DNA of 16,868 nucleotides from assembly GCA_017460265.1 (NCBI GenBank), contig JAFUBJ010000268.1, forward strand, positions 1-16,868, written 5' to 3'. Positions 8,092-14,033 of the stretch are shown in pieces. The stretch comes from Atopobiaceae bacterium (GTDB lineage: Bacteria; Actinomycetota; Coriobacteriia; Coriobacteriales; Atopobiaceae). The notes beneath the pieces were generated by a model. The model saw nothing but the letters and a program-made list of their open reading frames with translations. It made no database searches and was not told the origin of the DNA. Within the stretch, counting starts at the first letter, position 1. Each line of letters starts with the position of its first letter. Made by a program: the position numbers and the translations under genes.

Positions 8092-8688
8092 CTACCTCGC
8101 CTCCGTAAGCCTGTATGCGGACAGAGCCGCGCGGTCGGACGCGGTCAGGTGCACGACGCCCTGCCCGGAGGTGGCGCTCTGGGCGTAGGACACGCTCACG
8201 CTTCCCGCGGTCTCCTGCTGGATGCCGAACGGCAGCGCGACGTCATGGACGACGCGGTGCGCAACGAGGGCGGCGAGGTCCTCGGGCACCTCGGCGAAGC
8301 CGGACGTGAAAGCCACCGTCACGGCACGCAGCCTGTCAGGCGTCGGGGGGAGCCTCAGCTGCCCGAGCTCTGACCACTCGCATCGCTCGGTGACGTCCTC
8401 TCCGAGCACGGTCACCTCGTCCAGGGACGTGACGTGCGCGGAAGGCAGCCATAGCGTGCGGGGACCGCCGTCGAACGTGGCGACACACCTCAGGCTCCCC
8501 GCGACGTGCCAGCCGCAGTGCGAACGGAAGCGCGCGGTCGTGGCGAGAATCGCCGACTGGATCCGACCGTCGCTGACGAACTTGTGGCCAGTCAGGTCGT
8601 GGAAGCCCTCGAGCGTCAGAAGTGGCTGGATCGTCTCTCCCTCGCCCAGCGACACGGAGTAGCCCCAAGGCGTGGCGCTAAGTGGCAT
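8092..8688 (-). CDS. Head-tail adaptor / connector protein (198 aa)
   Basis: ATG at 8688 sits inside the last codons of the preceding 57-aa gene (11-base overlap). The N-terminal half holds 'DLTGHKFVSDGRIQSAILATTARFRSHCGWHV', where 'IQSAILATTARFRSHCGWHV' is the typical helix of actinophage adaptors. Then come beta strands ('RTLWLPSAHVTSLDEVTVLGEDV') and 'VAFTSGFAEVPEDLAALVAHRVVHD', a pattern common in HK97 gp6/phage adaptor proteins. The final segment, 'SYAQSATSGQGVVHLTASDRAALSAYRL', is also usual for this family. The protein forms a ring beneath the portal and begins the neck. Confidence 0.85.
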   Translation of the reverse strand: MPLSATPWGYSVSLGEGETIQPLLTLEGFHDLTGHKFVSDGRIQSAILATTARFRSHCGWHVAGSLRCVATFDGGPRTLWLPSAHVTSLDEVTVLGEDVTERCEWSELGQLRLPPTPDRLRAVTVAFTSGFAEVPEDLAALVAHRVVHDVALPFGIQQETAGSVSVSYAQSATSGQGVVHLTASDRAALSAYRLTEAR

Positions 8689-8851
8689 CCTGCGCCCCCT
8701 TGGACTTGTTCGCGGCGTCGCGGCGCTTGTTGGCCGCAGTGCGGCGCTTCTGCTGCGCCTTGGGCTCGTCGACGGGCTCGTAGCCCTCGGGCTGCTCGCC
8801 CTCCTCGTACTGCCAGGTGGTACCGTCGGGCGCGCGGTAGATTCTCAGCAT
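8678..8851 (-). CDS. Small basic/acidic protein between capsid and adaptor (57 aa)
   Basis: ATG at 8851 has AAGGAGG five bases upstream, as strong a site as those of the capsid genes. The product starts 'MLRIYRAPDGTTWQYEEGEQ', an acidic, aromatic half, and ends in a basic half 'KAQQKRRTAANKRRDAANKS'. It stops with TAG at 8678, overlapping the adaptor start by 11 bases. I do not recognise the family. Many actinophages carry a small protein at this spot, some of them head or Rho-like DNA-interacting factors, but nothing here proves such a role. The strong start signal, the overlap and normal codon use make it a real gene. Its short length means that automatic callers could miss it. Confidence 0.78.
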   Translation of the reverse strand: MLRIYRAPDGTTWQYEEGEQPEGYEPVDEPKAQQKRRTAANKRRDAANKSKGAQDAT

Positions 8852-8890
8852 GCCGTCCTCCTTGACGTTCGTCTCTCCCTGTACGGGACG

Positions 8891-8921
8891 GCCCCGCCAC
8901 GGGGAGAGGTCGTGGCGGGGC
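8891..8921 (-). other. Perfect 11-bp inverted repeat downstream of the capsid gene
   Basis: GCCCCGCCACG (8891-8901) pairs with CGTGGCGGGGC (8911-8921) around a nine-base loop, nine bases after the capsid stop codon. No T-run follows on either strand, so it is not a standard terminator. A very stable hairpin here could protect the 3' end of capsid mRNA or slow transcription into the connector genes. Confidence 0.7.
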
Positions 8922-8929
8922 TCGTCAGC

Positions 8930-10069
8930 TTAGGATGATGCCGCGGTCAGCGTGACGTTGCAGAAGCAGGCGGGGCGCTTGACGGCGAGGATCTCGCGAG
9001 ACTCGGCGCGGAGGCTGATGAGGTTCTGCTCGAAGTCCTTGTCGTTGCTGTTCGTGGAGTCGACGCGCACGCCGTCGCGCTTGCTCACGAGCTCGGCGGC
9101 CTTGGTGCTGCCGAAGGCGCCGACGATGACGTGGTTGGCGGTCACGTCGGCGTTCTTGACGAAGGCAAGCTCGAACAGGCGCTTGTACTCGGAGTCGCTG
9201 AACGGGTCGCCCGCGTAGAAGTGGCCGTCCTCGGCGACGGCGCCGCGCAGGATCTTCCAGATGGCGGGGGTCACGACGACCGCGTCGGCGGGGATGTGGG
9301 TCGTGTCCTCGACGGCCGCGGCGGCGTCGAGGATGCCCTTGAAGATGTCGACGGCGGTGGCGTAGGTCACGCTCGCGGTCTGCAGGCCGCTCGTGCCCAG
9401 GAGCGTGGTGACGGCCTGCGTCTGGCGGTTGGCGTTCAGGTCGTCGACGAGGTCGTTGTTGATGGCGTCGACGATGTACTCGGCGTCCTCGAACAGCTCC
9501 TCGGTGACCTTGGTGAAGCCGGTGATCTTCTGCAGGGTCGCGCTCTTGGGCTCGTACTCGTAGGTGACCTTGTTCTTGGTCGCGCCCTCGGCGGTGGTGC
9601 CCACGGAGCCCGTGACGGTCTTGTAGGCGAACCACGTGTGGATGGGGCTTGCAATGGTCTTGTGCGCGAACAGGTCGAGCACGGTCAGCGGCGCGGGAAC
9701 GCGGCGCACAACCTCGCGGTCGTACTCGGGGACGACGAGGCCGGTGGAGACCGTCGGGTCGCCCGCGGTCACGGACTTGGCCGCGAACGGCGGGGCGATG
9801 ACGCGGTTGTCCGCGAAGTCGTGGGACTCGCGGAACTTCACGAAGTGCTCGCCGAGGGACTTGGCCTTGGGGGCCTGCTCGACCTGCTTGGCGCCGCCCT
9901 TGGCGCCGAGCTGCTCGATGAGGGCCTTCTTGGCCTCCATGGTCTCGATCTGCGCGTCAATGGACTTGATGGACTCGTGGGCGGCCTCGATGGCTTCCTT
10001 GGTCTCGGCCTTGGCAAGCTCGTCCATGGCCGCCTTGCGCTGCTCCTGCAGCTCCTTGATGTTAGGCAT
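8930..10069 (-). CDS. Major capsid protein, HK97 fold with N-terminal delta domain (379 aa)
   Basis: ATG at 10069 overlaps the protease stop within ATGCCTAA, and AAGGAGG lies seven bases upstream inside the protease gene. Residues 4-55 ('ELQEQRKAAMDELAKAE...') form a charged coiled coil, the delta domain that acts as built-in scaffold and is removed by the protease; there is accordingly no separate scaffold gene. The mature part starts near 60-100 and includes the N-arm, 'STGLVVPEYDREVVRRV', an E-loop region ('KTVTGSVGTTAEGATKNKV'), the spine helix ('VTEELFEDAEYIVDAINNDLVDDLNANRQTQ') and the P/A-domain segments up to 'HVIVGAFGSTKAAELVSKRDGVRV'. Size and layout are normal for the family. Confidence 0.95.
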   Translation of the reverse strand: MPNIKELQEQRKAAMDELAKAETKEAIEAAHESIKSIDAQIETMEAKKALIEQLGAKGGAKQVEQAPKAKSLGEHFVKFRESHDFADNRVIAPPFAAKSVTAGDPTVSTGLVVPEYDREVVRRVPAPLTVLDLFAHKTIASPIHTWFAYKTVTGSVGTTAEGATKNKVTYEYEPKSATLQKITGFTKVTEELFEDAEYIVDAINNDLVDDLNANRQTQAVTTLLGTSGLQTASVTYATAVDIFKGILDAAAAVEDTTHIPADAVVVTPAIWKILRGAVAEDGHFYAGDPFSDSEYKRLFELAFVKNADVTANHVIVGAFGSTKAAELVSKRDGVRVDSTNSNDKDFEQNLISLRAESREILAVKRPACFCNVTLTAASS

Positions 10070-10838
10070 GGTTGCCCTCCTTCTGGTCTGTGTTGATGCC
10101 GTAGGCGCTCAGCAGCGCCTGCCTGCGGTATGCCTCGATGTCCTCAGGCTCGTCCTCGCGGCCCTTGGGCGTGGCCTCGCCCTCGCCGCCCTCGGTCGTG
10201 CCGTCGGCATCGTTCGCATCGTTCTGGTCGGCCCCGTCGCCGATGAGCGCGTCCACCTTGGCGACGCACTCCATGAGCGACGCGCGGACGGCGCGCAGCT
10301 CGTCCTCGTCGGCCTTGCTGTTGCGGCGCCCTGACTTCGAGCCCGGCTCGGGGGCGCCCTTGACCTCCACCACGGAGGTGTCGGGGTTCGCGGGGTACAT
10401 CACGAGCGAGACCTCGTGGATGTCCAGCTCCCGTAGCTCGTTGGCCTTGCGGCCGTCCTCGAGCTCGACCTCCATCTGGTCGATGACGTCGTAGGCGAAG
10501 CTGAACTTGCAGAGGCGCCCGTCCATGGCGAGCTCGCGTGCGCGCTGCGCCTCGGGCGTGGAGTCGAAGGTGGCCGTGAACAGCAGCCCGTGCTCGTCCT
10601 CGGCGAGGCCGGTCACGGTGCCGATGTAGCTCATGAGGTCGCCCGCGTCGTGGTTAAACAGGAGCGGCAGCGTGCGGCCCTCCGCCTCGATGCGCTCGAT
10701 GCTGGCCGCGAACGCCCCCTTGGCGACCACGTCGCCGTAGAAGTCGGGCTCGCGCGTCCACGTCGACGCGTAGCCCGTGATGGAGCCGCCGTCGGCGCTG
10801 GGCGCGCCCTCGGCGGTCTTGGTGCGGATGTTCGGCAT
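10062..10838 (-). CDS. Prohead (HK97-type) maturation protease (258 aa)
   Basis: I chose ATG at 10838 because AGGAGG lies seven bases before it; upstream in-frame codons run into a terminator and are unlikely to be translated. The protein shows the hallmarks of HK97-type serine proteases: 'EPDFYGDVVAKGAFAASI' (30-47), 'LPLLFNHD' with the probable catalytic His63, 'GRLCKFSFAYDV' with the probable Ser113, and 'LDIHEVSLVMYPANPDT' (139-154). The tail (160-258) is acidic and low in complexity and probably self-cleaved. It trims the capsid delta domain after prohead assembly, and gene order (portal, protease, capsid) agrees. Its start lies just after the terminator at 10861-10881, so expression depends on read-through or a hidden promoter. 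Confidence 0.95.
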   Translation of the reverse strand: MPNIRTKTAEGAPSADGGSITGYASTWTREPDFYGDVVAKGAFAASIERIEAEGRTLPLLFNHDAGDLMSYIGTVTGLAEDEHGLLFTATFDSTPEAQRARELAMDGRLCKFSFAYDVIDQMEVELEDGRKANELRELDIHEVSLVMYPANPDTSVVEVKGAPEPGSKSGRRNSKADEDELRAVRASLMECVAKVDALIGDGADQNDANDADGTTEGGEGEATPKGREDEPEDIEAYRRQALLSAYGINTDQKEGNHA

Positions 10839-10860
10839 CTTCGTGCCTCCTGTCTGCATG

Positions 10861-10881
10861 AAAAAGGCCCCTTTCGGGGCC
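10861..10881 (-). terminator. Intrinsic terminator between the DUF6275 gene and the protease gene
   Basis: On the minus strand a perfect six-base-pair stem GGCCCC/GGGGCC closes a GAAA tetraloop and runs straight into TTTTT. This is a compact textbook terminator, yet it lies 23 bases before the start of the essential prohead protease, on the coding strand. Confidence 0.85.
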
Positions 10882-10906
10882 GTGGTCGGGTCTGTCTGCG
10901 TGGTCG

Positions 10907-11155
10907 CTAGTCGGGAATCGGGACGTTCTCCCACTTCTTGTAGGCGTCGAGGTAGGTCACGCGCCTGTCGCCGTCGTGGGTCAGCTCGTAGTACATGCCG
11001 TCGGGCACGTCCGTGCTGAGCAGCGCCTTCCAGTTCTGCAGCGTCTTGCAGGACCAGACCACGTACACGTCGTCGGCCGTGATGGCCATTCCGTCCGTCT
11101 TCTCGACGCGCTCGTTGTAGTAGTCTGCGACGAGCTGCTTGAATCGCTCTAGCAT
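10907..11155 (-). CDS. DUF6275 family phage protein (82 aa)
   Basis: ATG at 11155 has AAGGAGG four bases upstream. The core 'DDVYVVWSCKTLQNWKALLST' (residues about 28-48) followed by 'DGMYYELTHDGD' and 'YLDAYKKWEN' is what I know as the DUF6275 pattern, common in small proteins of phages of Firmicutes and Coriobacteria. Function is unknown in that family as far as I can say. The protein is a small soluble alpha/beta domain with no signal peptide or membrane segment. It is the first gene after the portal-MuF-toxin fusion and is bounded by an intrinsic terminator on either side, both on its own strand. The position downstream of a polymorphic toxin invites an immunity role, but a family conserved over many phages argues against specificity for one toxin tip. 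Confidence 0.85.
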   Translation of the reverse strand: MLERFKQLVADYYNERVEKTDGMAITADDVYVVWSCKTLQNWKALLSTDVPDGMYYELTHDGDRRVTYLDAYKKWENVPIPD

Positions 11156-11169
11156 GCGTCCTCCTTACG

Positions 11170-11189
11170 AAAAAGGCCCCTCGCGGGGC
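11170..11189 (-). terminator. Intrinsic terminator upstream of the DUF6275 gene
   Basis: On the minus strand GCCCC-GCGA-GGGGC forms a five-base-pair stem with a GNRA tetraloop, followed by C and TTTTT. It lies 14 bases before the DUF6275 start and overlaps nothing coding. Its loop type and T5 tail match the terminator on the other side of that gene. Confidence 0.8.
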
Positions 11190-11197
11190 GCGTGGTG

Positions 11198-11257
11198 TGT
11201 TATCATTGAGCTGCGAGCACCCATGGGGTAAGACCCCTAGAGGTGCTCGTCTTTTTG
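11198..11257 (+). ncRNA. Putative short antisense hairpin RNA with its own promoter and terminator
   Basis: On the plus strand an extended -10 (TGTTATCAT, 11198-11206) is followed, six to eight bases on, by a hairpin: CGAGCACC (11214-11221) pairs with GGTGCTCG (11242-11249), with an inner GGGG/CCCC stem and a TAAGA loop. CTTTTTGTTT completes an intrinsic terminator. No good -35 is visible; extended -10 promoters can work without one. The predicted transcript is only about 40-45 bases and is antisense to the end of the toxin gene, whose stop (11237-11239) and last seven codons lie inside the hairpin and T-run. It may instead be only a terminator that blocks antisense transcription. Confidence 0.45.
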
Positions 11258-14005
11258 TTTGATGCCGTAGAGCTTTCCGTCGCTCACGAACATGAAGTCG
11301 ACAATTTGCGGGTCGTCAAGCATGCGGTGGCAGCGTTCCGATGCCACACTCAGACTCATCTTGTCAAGCGATAGATCAATGACAAACCCCGGGCCTTGCT
11401 TCCCAAGCTTCCGCACGATGTCCTTGACCATACGAGACACTCTGTCGGAGTCTATGCGCTTGAAGTCGAAAGTCACGCCACCGATCAGTGCGTCACTAGT
11501 ATTGCCATCCGTGTCCTTATGCGCATTGGGGTCCCTCAGCAGAACCTCTATACCCGCCTTTGACAGCCATCGCGCAAGCTGCGCCTCATGCCCCTTCACT
11601 ACAGCAAAGTCCTCGACATGGATTGGGGCGTTGGTCGCCAGGCCCTCGATAAGGCTGGCATAACGGGCACGGTAGATGTCAACGCTCTTGTCGATATGTG
11701 GCGTGGTCACCCATACGTCAGCCAGCTCAGCATTGATTTGGCTCGCTTGGGTTCTAACGTCGTTAGGCGTGCCGACATAGAGACCGTCTGCCAACATGCG
11801 AACGTGTCCATCGTCATCTCCGCCTATAGGCAGTCTGTCGTCACCGCCACCAGAGCCTCCGCCATTACCATTCTTCTCCACCCCCACGTCGATCGTGCAG
11901 TGGCAGTTGACGGTCTCCTCTGCGGGAAGGCCGAGGTCTCCCGGGTAGTCGGCGCCGTTGCTGAAGCGCTCGTCGAGGCCGACCGTCTCGCCGTCCATGG
12001 CGGCATGGGAACTGCGCGGGCTCTTGGAGCCGTGGTGTCGCCACGTCTTGGTGCGCCTCACCGTGTCGGTGTCGCGCGGGTAGGCCTGCCGCACCGCCTC
12101 CTTGGTGGCGAAGCCGCATACGGCGGTGGCGAAGGTGAGCGCGCCGCGCACGGCGCGGTTGGCCGCGTGGTCGAGGAACGAGCGCTCGGCGGCGGTGATC
12201 GCGTTGGGGTCGCCGACGTCGAACTCCAGCATGTTGGCGGCCAGCTGGTGCATGGTCCCCTCGTTGAAGAGGTGGGCGCGCCTCACGGCCATCGCGTGCA
12301 CGAAGTTCTCCGTGCGCCTGGAGTCCCACGCCGAGGCGGGCTCCTCTATGTCGGACATGGCGGCCATGCCGCGCAGGTCGCAGAGCTTCCTGAAGAGCGG
12401 CTCGAGGTCCTCGCCAAGCTCGCGGTCCCAGCGGAGCATGTCCCACCACCACGGATACTCGTCCGCGGCCTTGCGAGCCTTAGGTTCCCCCGCGCGGAGG
12501 TCGGCGAACACGCGCCGCGCCTGCCGCTCCATGGCGCGCGTCAGAGTGGCCTCGATCTCCGCCACCGAGTCCTCGGGCGGCTCGGAGCTGGTCTTGAGCA
12601 GCGTCACGGAGACCTTCGCGCCGCCGTCACCGAAAGGGGCGGCATCGCCGCCCGCGGGCTCCACGCGCACGTCCTTGGCGGGTAGGGACTTCTCCTCTGC
12701 CAGCTGCTTCGCCGCGACGGCGATGGCGTCCGCGAGCGCCTTGGCGAGCTGCTCCGGCATCTCCGGCGCGCCCTTGGTGGGGTCGGTGTCCCTGGGCGAG
12801 GCCAGCCCGCCCTCGGTGACGTTGAGCGGCACGATGAGCTCGTCGCCTCCCGGCAGCGCGGGGAGGTTCATCCTCGCGCGCGCCTCGTTTCGCAGCATGA
12901 ACGGGCCGCCGACGCTCGACTGCAGCACGCCCGCCTGCTCCTCGAAGGACGCGGCCAGCTTGGAGCTGAGGTCGAACTCGCAATAGTTGCGCTCGGGGTC
13001 CAGCCCAAGCGCCGGCACCAGCTCCAGGTTGATGCGCTGCTGAATCATGGTGAAGATGTTGCCGAGCGAGTCGGCGTAGAGCGCCCGCGCGTTGTCCTTC
13101 GCGCTCGCGTAGGTCTGGCTCTCGGAGTGCCAGATCATGGACGGGTTCACGTGATAGACGCCCGCGACGTCCTCGCGGGCGAGCCTCGTGGCCTCCTGCC
13201 ACTGGGCCTCGCGGGCGTTGAAGGTCGTGGACTCCAGCCGCATGCCGTCCTCCAGCAGCGGCGTCCCGCCCGTGTCGGTTCCGTCCTTGCCGGCAAACCG
13301 CGCCTTCCATGACTTCGCGAAGCGGTCCCTCGCGCCTGGAGACCACTCGGCGCCTGCGGGGCGGCTTATCCACTGCGAGACGCGCCCGCCGTTCTTCCAG
13401 ACGCCGTTTCGGTACTCCCATGCGCTGATCTGCTCGCTGAGCACCTGCTTCAGCGCCTCGATGGGGCTCGACACCCCCAGCGTGCCGCGTGGGTCATACG
13501 CGAAGAACCTCACGCAGTCCCCTGCGTCGAGGGTGGCGCATCCTCCCGTGTAGGGGTTGGTCACGATGTATGCGCTCGGCTCGAAGCCGTCCTCGGTCCG
13601 CTGCCCGTCGACCCACGCCCACGGGATGAGCCTGATGGCCCATCCGCTCGGCGCGTCCTCGTCAGGGTAGCGGAACCAGAGCGCGCTGCCCCAAAGGAGC
13701 ACGTCGGAGGTGGTCCCGCGCACCAGCTCGTAGGTGGTTGTCCCCTTCGACGGGCGCGAGAGCAGCCTGGCGAGGTCGCTCTTCGTGTCCCTTGGGCGGT
13801 CCGTGTCCCCCTCGCGCACGTAGCATTTCAGAGGCACCCCCGCGACGTTGTCGGCGAGGAAGCTCACCACGGCGCGGAGCGCGGGCTGCTGCCTGTACAG
13901 GTCGTTCGGCGTAAGGCCCTGCACTCTCGCCACGGTGGCCATGTGGTCGTAGACCACTATCCTCCTGTAGCCGAAGAGCGCCGCGATGGCGTCGGTGAGC
14001 GCCAT
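11237..14005 (-). CDS. Portal - MuF minor head - C-terminal nuclease toxin fusion (922 aa)
   Basis: ATG at 14005 is preceded by AAGGAGGT and so is preferred over upstream in-frame starts. Residues 1-400 are a HK97-type portal: 'LYRQQPALRAVVSFLADNVAGVPLKCY', 'LLWGSALWFRYP', 'GVSSPIEALKQVL', 'YHVNPSMIW'. After a low-complexity acidic linker (400-480), residues 481-705 are a MuF domain ending in 'KTWRHHGS...H..MDGETV...F..G...PGD...AEETVNCHC'. A Gly/Asp-rich linker (711-733) leads to the tip, about 775-922. There Glu807, Asp838 and Asp847-Phe-Lys849 in 'EAQLARWL', 'SDALIGG' and 'FDFK' resemble the PD-(D/E)xK tRNase domain of CdiA-type toxins. The portal drives packaging; the MuF part is carried inside the capsid in relatives and can deliver the toxin. 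The tip is visibly lower in GC than the rest. The portal and MuF calls are secure; the toxin call is a motif-level inference. Confidence 0.92.
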   Translation of the reverse strand: MALTDAIAALFGYRRIVVYDHMATVARVQGLTPNDLYRQQPALRAVVSFLADNVAGVPLKCYVREGDTDRPRDTKSDLARLLSRPSKGTTTYELVRGTTSDVLLWGSALWFRYPDEDAPSGWAIRLIPWAWVDGQRTEDGFEPSAYIVTNPYTGGCATLDAGDCVRFFAYDPRGTLGVSSPIEALKQVLSEQISAWEYRNGVWKNGGRVSQWISRPAGAEWSPGARDRFAKSWKARFAGKDGTDTGGTPLLEDGMRLESTTFNAREAQWQEATRLAREDVAGVYHVNPSMIWHSESQTYASAKDNARALYADSLGNIFTMIQQRINLELVPALGLDPERNYCEFDLSSKLAASFEEQAGVLQSSVGGPFMLRNEARARMNLPALPGGDELIVPLNVTEGGLASPRDTDPTKGAPEMPEQLAKALADAIAVAAKQLAEEKSLPAKDVRVEPAGGDAAPFGDGGAKVSVTLLKTSSEPPEDSVAEIEATLTRAMERQARRVFADLRAGEPKARKAADEYPWWWDMLRWDRELGEDLEPLFRKLCDLRGMAAMSDIEEPASAWDSRRTENFVHAMAVRRAHLFNEGTMHQLAANMLEFDVGDPNAITAAERSFLDHAANRAVRGALTFATAVCGFATKEAVRQAYPRDTDTVRRTKTWRHHGSKSPRSSHAAMDGETVGLDERFSNGADYPGDLGLPAEETVNCHCTIDVGVEKNGNGGGSGGGDDRLPIGGDDDGHVRMLADGLYVGTPNDVRTQASQINAELADVWVTTPHIDKSVDIYRARYASLIEGLATNAPIHVEDFAVVKGHEAQLARWLSKAGIEVLLRDPNAHKDTDGNTSDALIGGVTFDFKRIDSDRVSRMVKDIVRKLGKQGPGFVIDLSLDKMSLSVASERCHRMLDDPQIVDFMFVSDGKLYGIKQKDEHL

Positions 14006-14033
14006 GGGCACCTCCTTCATTTCGTATGTTGCG

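Noticed and set aside
6428..8188. 586-codon open frame on the plus strand
   Set aside because: It is antisense to the major tail, tail terminator, neck and stopper genes, and is biased to Val, Arg and Gly as expected for a high-GC shadow frame. It has no ribosome-binding site or known motif.
11588..12685. 365-codon plus-strand frame under the MuF and toxin region
   Set aside because: Antisense shadow of the portal-MuF-toxin gene, rich in Val/Gly/His/Arg, with no start signal. It was considered as an antisense immunity gene but nothing supports that.
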